A stretch of DNA of 64,000 nucleotides from Scatomonas sp963928055 (GTDB lineage: Bacteria > Bacillota > Clostridia > Lachnospirales > Lachnospiraceae). Position 1 is the first letter of the stretch, and the number at the start of each line of letters is the position of its first letter. The position numbers and the translations under genes are program-made. The stretch lies in NCBI GenBank assembly GCA_963928055.1, contig CAWVDN010000001.1, positions 372,001 to 436,000 on the forward strand, read 5' to 3'. The notes under the pieces are model-generated. The model saw nothing but the letters and a program-made list of their open reading frames with translations, searched no databases and was not told the DNA's origin. Positions 1 through 8,340 of this stretch are shown in pieces.

Positions 1-931
1 TAAAATACGAGTACGGCTCTGCCTCCGTCTCCTGCTCAGCGTTCTCCAGGATCCTGTCGTAAACATGGTCCGCCAGCGCCTCCTGATACTCCTCCTCCGT
101 GATCCACTCCTGCTCCAGCATATAGGCGAGGACCGTCCCCCTGCGCTCCGCGTTTTCCTCCGGGTTCACTTTGGGGTTCCAGCGGGAGGGATTCTGAGGG
201 ATCGCCGCCAGCACCGCGCATTCCGACAAGGTCAGATCCCGGCAGTCTTTCCCGAAATAGGTCCGGGCGGCCGTCTGCACCCCGTAGGCGCCGGCTCCGA
301 AGTTCACTGTGTTCAGATAATTTTCCAGGATCACACTCTTGGCGTCCTTTCCCTGGGCAGTCAGATATTTCTCCAGCTCCACCGCCAGATACTGTTCCTG
401 AAGTTTTCGGACAATGGAGCCTACGGTACTCTCCTGCATCCAGTCTGTAAACACGTTGTTCTTCAGCAGCTGCTGGGTAATGGTGCTGGCTCCCTCCGTC
501 CGGGAAAATCCTGTGCCGAAGGCTGTGGCCAGGGCCCGCAGCATTCCCAGGGAATCTACCCCGTTGTGTTCGTAAAAACGGGAATCCTCAATGGCCACAA
601 TGGCGTGCTGCATATTTTCCGGTATCTCCTCTATAGATACGGAGATCCGGTTTCCTCCGGCGGAATTCAGCTGCCGGATCAGGGTTCCCTGATCATCATA
701 GATAAAGGTGGCGTTGCCCTGGGGCATGATATTTATCTCCGAGATATCCGGAGCGCTGTCTATGATCCCCGCGTAGGCTCCCGCCGCCGCTCCCGCGGTC
801 CCCACCGAGACGGCGAGAAAAACGCAGAAAACGATCCGCAGGATCCGCATGCCTGTTTTCCTTTTTTTATTTTCAGAGACCAGACCGCATGCTTCCGCTT
901 TTTCTTTCAGGTTCTTTCGTCCAAAATCCAA
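1..931 (-). CDS. Class A penicillin-binding protein (PBP1A-like), N-terminal part, cut by window edge
   Basis: Bifunctional peptidoglycan synthase; only the N-terminal ~310 residues are in the window and the transpeptidase half lies beyond base 1. After a Lys-rich cytoplasmic tail there is one membrane anchor (starting MRILRIVFCVFLAV), then a family 51 glycosyltransferase domain with the catalytic motif EDSRFYEHNG and GASTITQQLLKN. I chose the TTG at 931 because AGGGGAG lies 8 bases upstream and it adds a basic tail typical of PBPs; an ATG at 850 has only a weak site, and a GTG at 1006 falls inside the upstream terminator hairpin. It is transcribed alone after that terminator. Family assignment is firm; the start is moderately sure. 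Confidence 0.9.
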   Translation of the reverse strand, partial: MDFGRKNLKEKAEACGLVSENKKRKTGMRILRIVFCVFLAVSVGTAGAAAGAYAGIIDSAPDISEINIMPQGNATFIYDDQGTLIRQLNSAGGNRISVSIEEIPENMQHAIVAIEDSRFYEHNGVDSLGMLRALATAFGTGFSRTEGASTITQQLLKNNVFTDWMQESTVGSIVRKLQEQYLAVELEKYLTAQGKDAKSVILENYLNTVNFGAGAYGVQTAARTYFGKDCRDLTLSECAVLAAIPQNPSRWNPKVNPEENAERRGTVLAYMLEQEWITEEEYQEALADHVYDRILENAEQETEAEPYSYF

Positions 932-966
932 AAATGCTTCTCCCCTTTCTCGAGGTTTCCGCTTTG

Positions 967-1019
967 AAAAAAGCCGCCGGAGACGGGCAGTATGCTTCCA
1001 TACCACTCACCCCCGGCGG
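967..1019 (-). terminator. Intrinsic terminator after the nitroreductase gene
   Basis: On the minus strand CCGCCGG (1013-1019) pairs with CCGGCGG (974-980), with an inner GTATG/CATAC stem, and a run of six T follows. It ends the oad-nitroreductase transcript and separates it from the penicillin-binding protein gene. Confidence 0.8.
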
Positions 1020-1056
1020 TCACAGTTTATGAGTTTTCCCTCTCTCTCTGTACGCT

Positions 1057-1590
1057 TCAGGAAATCCGGTAGATACGGCCTTCCTTTCTGGGCGCGGCTT
1101 CGGGATATTCTCCCTCCGGATAGCCCAGAATGCAATGGCCGATCCCCTGGTATTCTCCCTGGATACCCAGGGATTTCAGGATTTCCCGGCCTTCCGGCCG
1201 CTCAAACTCCTCTTTGGCCCGGTGGATCCAGCAGCTTCCCACACCCAGAGCGTGGGCGGCCAGCATGAGGTTTCCCATGACCAGGCTTCCGTCGTAGATG
1301 CCGGTAGGACAATTCTTATCCGCCAGCACGATCAGCACCGCGGGGGCGCCGTAAAAAGGATCGCCGCTGTTTCCCATGATCTCCCCGTTCAGTCTGGAGA
1401 GTCTGTCCCGGACCTCTTTATCCGTCACAGCGATGATGAGGGTGGACTGCCGGCCCATGCCGGAAGCCGCGTAAGTGCCGGCTTCCATAATCTGACGGAT
1501 CACATCTTCAGGGACCATATCCGGCTTGAATTTCCGGATACTCCGGCGTGTTTTGATCATTTCCAGTACTTCTTTTCCTGTATCTGCCAT
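1057..1590 (-). CDS. Nitroreductase family protein
   Basis: Predicted FMN-dependent NAD(P)H oxidoreductase of the nitroreductase superfamily, 177 residues, cytoplasmic; the physiological substrate cannot be read from sequence. The N-terminal TRRSIRKF (residues 14-21) is the usual FMN phosphate-binding segment and the C-terminal half has the family pattern around GVGSCWIH and GIGHCILGYPEG. The start at 1590 has a perfect AGGAGG 7 bases upstream; a longer reading frame back to 1620 lacks one. It lies 37 bases after the oadA-like gene and before a terminator, so it is probably the last gene of that operon. Small cysteine-bearing nitroreductases like this often sit next to fermentation genes in Clostridia. 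Confidence 0.88.
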   Translation of the reverse strand: MADTGKEVLEMIKTRRSIRKFKPDMVPEDVIRQIMEAGTYAASGMGRQSTLIIAVTDKEVRDRLSRLNGEIMGNSGDPFYGAPAVLIVLADKNCPTGIYDGSLVMGNLMLAAHALGVGSCWIHRAKEEFERPEGREILKSLGIQGEYQGIGHCILGYPEGEYPEAAPRKEGRIYRIS

Positions 1591-1627
1591 TCCGGCACCT
1601 CCTTTTTTCTTCAGGAGCACTCCCCTC

Positions 1628-3040
1628 TTATACCGGGTAGGCTCCGTTTTCGGTATCGCCAGCCTTGGCGTCTACCTTTGTTTTCTGCGCGTCTCTGTAT
1701 TTAAAGAAATCTGTGGCCACCTGGGGGAACAGGGCGTAGGTCAGAACGTCCTCATCCTGCTCTTTGTACTGGGCCATTTCTTTCTCCAGGGTATCCAGCT
1801 CGTTTTCCAGCAGATCCGCGTAGCGGCAGGTGATGGGCTCGGTATCGCCGATGACCTTCTTCTGCACTTCCGGATTGAAGGGCTTTACGGTAGCTCCGTA
1901 CTTTCCGCTGAGCACATCCCGGGTCTCCTTGGTCACCATCTTGTAGCGCTCGCCCATAAGCACGTTGAACACGGCCTGGGTTCCCACGATCTGGGAAGAA
2001 GGCGTAACCAGAGGACACTCGCCCAGGTCTTTCCGGACTCTGGGAACCTCCTCCAGCACCTCGTAGTATTTGTCCTCCGCGTGCTGCTCCTTCAGCTGGC
2101 TGGTCAGGTTGGAGAGCATGCCGCCCGGCACCTGATACAGCAGGGTCTTGATATTGACACCCAGGTTCTTGGGATTCAGAAGCCCTTCCTCCAGGCACTT
2201 GTCTCTGTAGGGACGGAAATAATCGGCGATCTCCGCCAGCAGTCCCTGGTCGAGGCCGGTGTCGTAGGGAGTTCCCTTAAAGGTCTCCACCATGACCTCT
2301 GTAGCCGGCTGGGAAGTACCCATGGCGAAGGGGGACATAGCGCAGTCGATAATGTCCACGCCTGCCTCCACAGCCTTCAGGTAAGTCATGGAAGCCACGC
2401 CGGAGGTATAATGGGTGTGAAGCTCAATGGGAAGGTCCGTGGCCTCCTTAAGAGCCGACACCAGCTCCGTTGCCTTGTAGGGAAGCAGCAGGCCGGCCAT
2501 ATCCTTGATGCAGATGGAATCCGCTCCCATCTCTTCGATCTTCTTTGCCATGGTGGTCCAGTATTCCAGGGTATAGGCGTCTCCCAGTGTATAGGACAGG
2601 GCCACCTGGGCGTGGGCTTTTTCTTTATTGGCGGCTTTGACCGCGGTCTGCAGATTGCGCAGGTCGTTCATACAGTCAAAGATCCGGATGATGTCGATGC
2701 CGTTGGCCGCGGATTTCTGAACGAAATAGGCCACCACGTCGTCGGCGTAGGGACGGTATCCCAGGATGTTCTGTCCCCGGAACAGCATCTGCAGTTTGGT
2801 ATGTTTGAATCCGTCCCGGAGTTTCCGCAGCCTTTCCCAGGGATCCTCGTGGAGGAAACGGAGGGAAGCGTCAAAGGTAGCTCCTCCCCAGCACTCCACG
2901 GCGTGATACCCCACCTGATCCATTTTGTCCACAATGGGAAGCATCTCCTCGGTGGGCATTCTGGTGGCGATCAGAGACTGATGGGCGTCCCGCAGGATGG
3001 TCTCCATGATTTTCACAGGTTTCTTTTCTATTTCAGCCAT
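1628..3040 (-). CDS. oadA: Oxaloacetate decarboxylase / transcarboxylase 5S-type carboxyltransferase subunit
   Basis: Carboxyltransferase that moves CO2 between oxaloacetate and the biotin of a carrier protein, giving pyruvate. At 470 residues it is the short form without a fused biotin domain; the carrier is separate (4273-4680). Seen: the DRE-TIM/HMGL-type start ILRDAHQSL (residues 15-23), SICIKDMAGLL near residue 180 holding the lysine that becomes carboxylated, and HTHYTSG supplying metal-binding histidines. An AGGAGG site precedes the ATG. It is the fifth gene of the operon reading from 6917. It resembles both OadA and the 5S subunit of methylmalonyl-CoA:pyruvate transcarboxylase; the neighbouring 12S-like gene leaves both roles open. 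Confidence 0.92.
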   Translation of the reverse strand: MAEIEKKPVKIMETILRDAHQSLIATRMPTEEMLPIVDKMDQVGYHAVECWGGATFDASLRFLHEDPWERLRKLRDGFKHTKLQMLFRGQNILGYRPYADDVVAYFVQKSAANGIDIIRIFDCMNDLRNLQTAVKAANKEKAHAQVALSYTLGDAYTLEYWTTMAKKIEEMGADSICIKDMAGLLLPYKATELVSALKEATDLPIELHTHYTSGVASMTYLKAVEAGVDIIDCAMSPFAMGTSQPATEVMVETFKGTPYDTGLDQGLLAEIADYFRPYRDKCLEEGLLNPKNLGVNIKTLLYQVPGGMLSNLTSQLKEQHAEDKYYEVLEEVPRVRKDLGECPLVTPSSQIVGTQAVFNVLMGERYKMVTKETRDVLSGKYGATVKPFNPEVQKKVIGDTEPITCRYADLLENELDTLEKEMAQYKEQDEDVLTYALFPQVATDFFKYRDAQKTKVDAKAGDTENGAYPV

Positions 3041-3079
3041 TTCTATCCTCCTAAATCAGGTAGTATGTGTCCTCCGGCA

Positions 3080-4228
3080 TCAGACGCCGAAGATAGCCAT
3101 AAACGCTCCCGCGGCCACGGCGGTTCCGATCACGCCGGCCACATTGGGGCCCATGGCGTGCATCAGCAGGAAGTTGGTGGGATCGGCTTCCGCCCCCACC
3201 TTCTGGGATACCCGGGCCGCCATAGGCACTGCCGAAACGCCGGCGGAGCCGATCAGCGGGTTGATCTTTCCTCCGGTGATCCGGCACATGAGTTTGCCCA
3301 ATAGGACGCCTCCCGCGGTTCCGAAGATAAAGGCGATCAGTCCCAGGGCCACGATCTTCAGGGTGGTGATATTCAGGAAAGCTTCAGCGCTGGTGGTAGC
3401 GCCTACAGAGGTTCCCAGCAGGATGACCACGATGTACATCAGGGCGTTGGAAGCCGTCTCGGTCAGCTGTTTTACCACGCCGCTCTCCCGGAACAGATTG
3501 CCCAGCATCAGCATGCCTACCAGCGGGGCGGTGGAGGGCAGGATCAGACACACCACAACGGTGATGATCACGGGGAACAGGATCTTTTCCAGCTTGGATA
3601 CAGGACGAAGCTGCTCCATCTTGATCTTTCTCTCTTTTTCGGTAGTCAGAAGCTTCATGACAGGGGGCTGGATAATGGGCACCAGGGACATATAGGAATA
3701 TGCCGCCACGGCAATGGGCCCCATAAGATCCGTCTGACCCAGTTTTCCGCAGAGGAAGATGGAGGTAGGACCGTCCGCTCCTCCGATGATGGAAATGGCC
3801 GCTGCCGCTTTTCCGCCGAATCCCATAAGGATGGCCAGGAAATAGGCCACGTAAATGCCCAGCTGGGCGGCGGCTCCCATCAGGAAGCTGATGGGATTGG
3901 CGATCAGAGGGCCGAAATCCGTCATGGCTCCCACTCCCATAAAGATCAGGGAGGGGAAGATACTCCACTCGTCCAGCTGGAAGAAGTAGTACAGAAGGCC
4001 GCCTGCCTGCTCTACTCCCGCCGCGTCCGTATAAGGCTCCGCCATGATGCTGGGATAAATATTTACCAGCAGCATGCCGAAAGCGATGGGGATCAGCAGC
4101 AGAGGCTCAAAGCCCTTCTTGATCGCCAGGAACAGGAATACAAAAGCCACCAGGATCATAATATAGTTGCCCCAGGTCAGGTTGAAAAATGCAGTTTGGT
4201 GCACCAGGTTAGATAAAGTCTCTAACAT
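3080..4228 (-). CDS. oadB: Sodium-pumping decarboxylase beta subunit
   Basis: Integral membrane Na+ pump subunit that decarboxylates carboxybiotin and exports Na+. 382 residues, nearly all hydrophobic helices. The family hallmark GGADGPTSIF, which holds a key aspartate of the Na+ path, is present, as are SVGATTSAEAFLN and the C-terminal MAARVSQKVG region with the NFLLMHAMGPNVAGVIG segment. It lies between the biotin carrier and the oadA-like gene with short gaps, in one operon. OadB, GcdB and MmdB are too alike to fix the substrate from this subunit alone. Confidence 0.95.
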   Translation of the reverse strand: MLETLSNLVHQTAFFNLTWGNYIMILVAFVFLFLAIKKGFEPLLLIPIAFGMLLVNIYPSIMAEPYTDAAGVEQAGGLLYYFFQLDEWSIFPSLIFMGVGAMTDFGPLIANPISFLMGAAAQLGIYVAYFLAILMGFGGKAAAAISIIGGADGPTSIFLCGKLGQTDLMGPIAVAAYSYMSLVPIIQPPVMKLLTTEKERKIKMEQLRPVSKLEKILFPVIITVVVCLILPSTAPLVGMLMLGNLFRESGVVKQLTETASNALMYIVVILLGTSVGATTSAEAFLNITTLKIVALGLIAFIFGTAGGVLLGKLMCRITGGKINPLIGSAGVSAVPMAARVSQKVGAEADPTNFLLMHAMGPNVAGVIGTAVAAGAFMAIFGV

Positions 4229-4272
4229 TTATTATTACCTCCGGTTTTCTTTTTTCCTCAAGTAAACGGTAA

Positions 4273-4680
4273 TCAGTCCATGGTAGCCAGCACGTCACCG
4301 GATTCCACCGCGTCTCCCGCGGCTACATTGATGCTGGCAATGGTACCGTCCTGAGGAGCCACAACCGGGATCTCCATCTTCATGGCTTCCAGGATCACTA
4401 CGGAATCACCGGCTTTTACTGCCTGTCCCGGCTTTGCCTCTACCTTGCAGATCTTTCCGGGAACAGAAGCGGTGATCTCCACAGAACCTGCGCTGCCGCC
4501 GGCGGGTGCTGCTGCCGGAGCGGGAGCGGGGGCCGGTGCGGGAGCCGGGGCTGCCGCTGCAGGAGCCGGAGCGGGCGCTGCCGCAGGAGCGGGAGCAGGT
4601 GCCGGCGCCCCTGCGGTATTTCCTTCTTCAACAGTTACATGATAAACATTTCCATTTACGGTGATTGTATAATTTTTCAT
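4273..4680 (-). CDS. Biotin carboxyl carrier subunit with Ala/Pro linker
   Basis: Mobile biotin carrier of the decarboxylase/transcarboxylase complex. 135 residues: a short N-terminal segment (about 1-20) that probably docks to the carboxyltransferase, a strongly biased Ala-Pro-Gly linker (about 21-62), and a biotinyl domain (about 66-135) with the biotinylation motif EAMKMEIP, Lys101. It corresponds to the 1.3S subunit of transcarboxylase, GcdC or MmdC. The start has a good AGGAGG site. The linker DNA is low-complexity GC-rich and may vary in length between strains. Confidence 0.93.
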   Translation of the reverse strand: MKNYTITVNGNVYHVTVEEGNTAGAPAPAPAPAAAPAPAPAAAAPAPAPAPAPAPAAAPAGGSAGSVEITASVPGKICKVEAKPGQAVKAGDSVVILEAMKMEIPVVAPQDGTIASINVAAGDAVESGDVLATMD

Positions 4681-4692
4681 TTTTCTATCCTC

Positions 4693-5469
4693 CTATACTC
4701 GTTTCCAGTTTTTATTTCTGATCTTTCTCACAGACCGTACCACGTAACCGTCTCCCGTGGGATTTTCCGCCTCCGCGGCGGCAATGGCCGTGGCCAGTAC
4801 AATGGCCAGTTCGATATCCTCCTCCGGAGAAGCCGCCGCAGGGGCCGCGGGAACCCGCGCTGCCGCCGGAACCGGCGTTTCCGGTTTCTTTTCCTGCGCA
4901 GGGGGAACCTGCTCCGTCTTCTGCTTTCTCAGATCCGGATTCACGAAGCGGATCAGATAGATCACGCCGCAGAGGAAAAACAGGATCGCGAAAACGATGA
5001 TCAGACCGATGGCCGTGTTGATCCCGGCTTCTTCCAGGGACTTGGACAGGGGGTAGTCCACGTTCAGGACAAAATTCCTGGGATTGGCTGCTCCGGTGCT
5101 GTCCATTTCAAAGGTCATGACCACTTCCCCGTCGTAATGTTCAAATTCCGCAGGCATGCTGCACTCCACCATGTCTCCGTCCTGGGTCACTTCCGCCTCT
5201 CCGATGCTTACCAGGGCGCCCGTATCGTCCCTGGCGTCCCTCCAGGCGTCTACCAGCACTTCATAAAAGCCGCCCTCGGCGTAGATCATGTCGTACTCGT
5301 CCTCTGTCAGGGAAAGAGCTGTCTGCACATAACTCTGGGCAGACTCTCCCAGAGCGGCCTTTGTTTCTTCGCTCAGGTTAGCCGCCTGGACCGGCGCCGC
5401 CGCGAGGAGACCCATGAGACAGGCCAGGACAGCCAGCATCCTGATCCATCTTTTCTTTAATCTTTTCAT
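4693..5469 (-). CDS. oadG: OadG-type gamma subunit with extracytoplasmic domain
   Basis: Small membrane subunit that assembles the Na+-pumping decarboxylase. 258 residues, longer than classical OadG (~80). It begins with a signal peptide (about 1-29, ending APVQAA), then an exported region of about 110 residues with the look of DUF3887-like domains, one membrane helix (about 150-172), a Pro-Ala-rich linker, and a C-terminal tail with LAIVLATAIAAAE and YVVRSVRKIRN. This long arrangement occurs in other Clostridia. The membrane helix plus operon position support OadG; the role of the outside domain is unknown. Confidence 0.82.
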   Translation of the reverse strand: MKRLKKRWIRMLAVLACLMGLLAAAPVQAANLSEETKAALGESAQSYVQTALSLTEDEYDMIYAEGGFYEVLVDAWRDARDDTGALVSIGEAEVTQDGDMVECSMPAEFEHYDGEVVMTFEMDSTGAANPRNFVLNVDYPLSKSLEEAGINTAIGLIIVFAILFFLCGVIYLIRFVNPDLRKQKTEQVPPAQEKKPETPVPAAARVPAAPAAASPEEDIELAIVLATAIAAAEAENPTGDGYVVRSVRKIRNKNWKRV

Positions 5470-5483
5470 TTATGCCACCTCAC

Positions 5484-6917
5484 TTAAACCGTTCCATGTT
5501 TTTTGTCCGGTCTCATTTCCCTCTTGGAGAACAGCACCTCAAAAGCGCCGATCAGATATTTTCTGGTATCCTCCGGCTGGACCACCGCGTCCACATAGCC
5601 TCTCCGCAGGGATGCTTCCAGGCTGTTCTGGAGCTTTTCGTACTCCGCCGCCTTTTCCCGGATCACATCGCTTCCCTGATCCGCGTAAAGGATCTTGGCA
5701 GCGGAACCGGACTCCATCATGCCCACTTTAGCCTCCGGCCAGGCGTAGACCAGGTCGGCTCCCGCCGCTTTGCTGTTCATGGCCAGAGCCGCCGTTCCGT
5801 AAGCGTACCCGGTGATCACGTTCACCTTGGGGGTGGTGGCGCTGGCAAAGGCGTAGATCAGTTTTGCCACTGCCTTGGCCATATTGGCTTCCGAGCATTT
5901 GGTGGCCTTGTAATTTTTCACATTGGTAAAGGAAACCACAGGGATGGAGAAAGCGTCGCAGAACTCCACGAATTCCGCTGCTTTTTTCGCTCCCCGGGCG
6001 CTTAAAGCCCCCTCGAACTTCTCAGCTTCCGCTCCGTCCTCCCCGTAAAGCACGGAACGGTTGGCGACAGCGCCTACGGTGTATCCGTTCAGCTTGATCA
6101 GGGCAGTCACCATATCTTTTCCGTAAGCGGGTTTCACTTCAAAATAAGCCTGGCTGTCGCTGATCCGCTGCAGCATCAGCGCGGGATCCAGCCGGCAGGC
6201 CTCCAGATCCGGAATGGCGCGGTTCAGGTCGTCGGCGCACTCCCCGTAGGCCATATCGTCCTGATAATTTGCCGGGAGCATGGAAACAAGTCTTCTCATC
6301 TCGGAGAGAACGCTTTTTTCGCTTCCCGCGTAGTCTACCAGTCCGGCCTCCTCACTCTGGAAAGTCGCCGAGGCAGTGTCGCATTTCGAATCGATATTTC
6401 CCGCCAGGGCATTGGGGGAATTCACAAACAGCCGGCTGTTCTCTTCCATGAGGGTGAAATCCGTCAGAGCGGGGATCATGGCCATACCGCCGCCGCACAT
6501 ACCGAAGATCCCGGTGATCTGAGGGATCACGCCGGACGCTTCCGTCTGGGCCATATAGATCTCCCCGAAACCGTGAAGGGCGTCCGCCGCCTCCTCCAGC
6601 CGCAGGCCGGCGCAGTCCAGCAGTCCCATGATGGGGGCCCCTGTCTTCATGGCAAGTTTATAAAGGTTTACGATCTTCCGGGCATGCATTTCCCCGACGC
6701 TTCCGCCCAGCACAGACGCGTCCTGGCTGTAAACATACACAGGGCTGCCCTCCACCAGGCCGTATCCGGTAATGACGCCGTCTGAAGGAGTCTGCTTGTT
6801 CATAAGGTTAAAATCCGTGCTGCGGGCTGTGACCCCGGCGCCGATCTCAACAAAGCTGCCCTGGTCCAGCAGGGAACAGATCCTCTGCATTGCCTGGCTT
6901 TGTGTTTCGTTGCTCAT
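5484..6917 (-). CDS. Acyl-CoA carboxyltransferase (MmdA / 12S-like)
   Basis: Crotonase-fold carboxyltransferase that moves CO2 between biotin and an acyl-CoA such as methylmalonyl-/propionyl-CoA. 477 residues, two tandem carboxyltransferase halves; GMCGGGMAMIPAL and GYAYGTAALAMNSKA are the oxyanion-hole glycine stretches. The start at 6917 has GGAGGT 7 bases upstream; a reading frame from 6962 has no such site and would begin next to the transcription start. It is the first gene of the operon and so precedes oadG, carrier, oadB and oadA. Together with the OadA-like 5S protein this gives both halves of a transcarboxylase plus a Na+ pump. Exact acyl-CoA substrate is inferred, not shown. Confidence 0.88.
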   Translation of the reverse strand: MSNETQSQAMQRICSLLDQGSFVEIGAGVTARSTDFNLMNKQTPSDGVITGYGLVEGSPVYVYSQDASVLGGSVGEMHARKIVNLYKLAMKTGAPIMGLLDCAGLRLEEAADALHGFGEIYMAQTEASGVIPQITGIFGMCGGGMAMIPALTDFTLMEENSRLFVNSPNALAGNIDSKCDTASATFQSEEAGLVDYAGSEKSVLSEMRRLVSMLPANYQDDMAYGECADDLNRAIPDLEACRLDPALMLQRISDSQAYFEVKPAYGKDMVTALIKLNGYTVGAVANRSVLYGEDGAEAEKFEGALSARGAKKAAEFVEFCDAFSIPVVSFTNVKNYKATKCSEANMAKAVAKLIYAFASATTPKVNVITGYAYGTAALAMNSKAAGADLVYAWPEAKVGMMESGSAAKILYADQGSDVIREKAAEYEKLQNSLEASLRRGYVDAVVQPEDTRKYLIGAFEVLFSKREMRPDKKHGTV

Positions 6918-6963
6918 TCTACTAACCTCCATGTCCAATAAACTTTGTACAATTTCACTCAAT

Positions 6964-6992
6964 ACTATACTGTTTTTTCAGCATATTTTCAA
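6964..6992 (-). promoter_or_regulatory. Promoter of the mmdA-oad operon
   Basis: On the minus strand TTGAAA (6987-6992) and TATAGT (6964-6969) are separated by exactly 17 bases, a near-consensus housekeeping sigma promoter giving a leader of about 40 bases before the ATG at 6917. A small hairpin (TCTGGC/GCCAGA) just upstream could end the phosphofructokinase transcript, but it lacks a T run. Confidence 0.75.
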
Positions 6993-7035
6993 CCACTTTC
7001 TGGCTTTTGCGCCAGATTTTGCCGCTTCTTTTCTT

Positions 7036-8250
7036 TCAGGGATACAGCGAGAGATGTACAGGGATCCCGTCCCGGCAGATCACCGGATTTTCTCCCCGGA
7101 TCAGAGGCCGCAGATACTGTAGCATCTCCTCTGTCACATCATGACCGTCCCCGGTGATCCAGCTGTCCGGGACTTGTTTTTCCGCGTTGGCCGCTCCGCT
7201 GACCGGCACGGAGGTAAATTCCACCCGGTAGGGATCATTTCCGGTACGGACCACCGCCGCCATCTGTCCGCTCTGCCCCTCCAGTGCGCACTGACAGGCT
7301 TTCATCCCCAGCATCCTGGATTCGGAAATGTCCGTGGCGCTGGCAAAGTGGCCGGCGCAGCGCTGCAGCAGGCTCAGCTCGATGGACCGCACCTTGCAGC
7401 CGATCCTTTCCCGCACCAGCTGCTCCAGGACCTTGCCGGAGCCGGCGATATAGGCGTGGCCGAAATTGTCCGGACCGCCGGCCTGCACCTGCTCGGAAAT
7501 GTAGCGGCCCTCCCGGTCCCGGATGCCCTCGCTGATGGCCACGATGACGCTGTCCTGGGTCTGCAGCTTCTCCCGCAGATCCGCCAGGAACTGTTCTGTG
7601 TCAAAGGGACGCTCGCAGAGATAGATCAGATCCGGGCCCTTTCCACCGTTGACCCGGGCCAGCGCGCTGGCCGCCGTGAGCCAGCCCGCGTTTCTTCCCA
7701 TGATCTCCACAATGGTGGCGCATTTTACCGTATAGACGTGGCAGTCCCTCTCCAGTTCGGCAAAGGCGGCGGCGATGTATTTTGCCGCGGATCCGAACCC
7801 GGGACAGTGGTCTGTGCCCATGAGATCATTGTCGATGGTCTTGGGTGCTCCCATGACCGCGATATCCGTGATCCCCTCCTCCGCCAGATAGGCGGAAAGC
7901 TTGTCCACCGTATCCATGGAATCATTGCCGCCGATGTAGACAAAGCAGGAGATCTCCCATTTTTTCAGGACCTCCGCGATCTGCCGCAGCTGATCCCGCT
8001 CCCGGATCTTCAGCCGGCAGGACCCCAGCGCCGCCGCCGGCGTCTGGCAGAGGAGCTGCAGTTTTTCCGTGCTGTCCAGCTTCTGGCGGAGGTCGATGAA
8101 ACGCTCCGCCAGAACTCCCTCGATCCCGTTGACCGCCCCGTAGATCCTGTCCGCCTGCCCGGAGCTCACGGCGCATTCCACCACACCCGCCAGCGTAGCG
8201 TTAATAGCGGCTGTTGGGCCTCCGGACTGGGCCACCAGTACATTTTTCAT
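7036..8250 (-). CDS. pfp: 6-phosphofructokinase, pyrophosphate-dependent type
   Basis: Phosphorylates fructose 6-phosphate at C1, cytoplasmic glycolysis. 404 residues, longer than the ~320 of ATP-type PfkA. GGPTAAIN (10-18) binds the phosphoryl donor; the site GGNDS (107-111) has aspartate where ATP enzymes have glycine, and PKTIDND (136-142) has the lysine that marks PPi enzymes (ATP types read GTIDND). From these family rules I infer use of PPi (EC 2.7.1.90), reversible and ATP-saving. GIMGRNAGWL-type motif is present as EIMGRNAGWLT. Start at 8250 has GGGAGGT 7 bases upstream. It has its own promoter and appears monocistronic. Confidence 0.9.
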   Translation of the reverse strand: MKNVLVAQSGGPTAAINATLAGVVECAVSSGQADRIYGAVNGIEGVLAERFIDLRQKLDSTEKLQLLCQTPAAALGSCRLKIRERDQLRQIAEVLKKWEISCFVYIGGNDSMDTVDKLSAYLAEEGITDIAVMGAPKTIDNDLMGTDHCPGFGSAAKYIAAAFAELERDCHVYTVKCATIVEIMGRNAGWLTAASALARVNGGKGPDLIYLCERPFDTEQFLADLREKLQTQDSVIVAISEGIRDREGRYISEQVQAGGPDNFGHAYIAGSGKVLEQLVRERIGCKVRSIELSLLQRCAGHFASATDISESRMLGMKACQCALEGQSGQMAAVVRTGNDPYRVEFTSVPVSGAANAEKQVPDSWITGDGHDVTEEMLQYLRPLIRGENPVICRDGIPVHLSLYP

Positions 8251-8301
8251 TATAATACCTCCCTGTTTTTGCTTCCAAAAGAAACTTTCATACAGTTCCG
8301 T

Positions 8302-8330
8302 ATTATAGCACAAAAAAACACTTCTGTCAT
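8302..8330 (-). promoter_or_regulatory. Promoter of the phosphofructokinase gene
   Basis: Minus strand: ATGACA (8325-8330), 17 bases, TATAAT (8302-8307). The leader to the ATG at 8250 is about 45 bases. It lies immediately after the upstream carboxypeptidase stop codon, with no obvious terminator between, so some read-through is likely. Confidence 0.75.
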
Positions 8331-8340
8331 CTTTCCCGGA

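Noticed and set aside
1004..1006. GTG as start of the penicillin-binding protein
   Set aside because: It lies within the terminator hairpin (967-1019) and has no spaced ribosome site; TTG at 931 has AGGGGAG at 8 bases.
1526..3304. Long open frame on the plus strand across oadA and oadB
   Set aside because: Antisense to well-supported genes; GC-rich codon bias keeps the opposite strand open. No homologous motif or ribosome site.
4500..4620. Tandem repeat or CRISPR-like pattern
   Set aside because: It is the Ala/Pro/Gly-coding linker of the biotin carrier, without equal-sized spacers or palindromic repeats.
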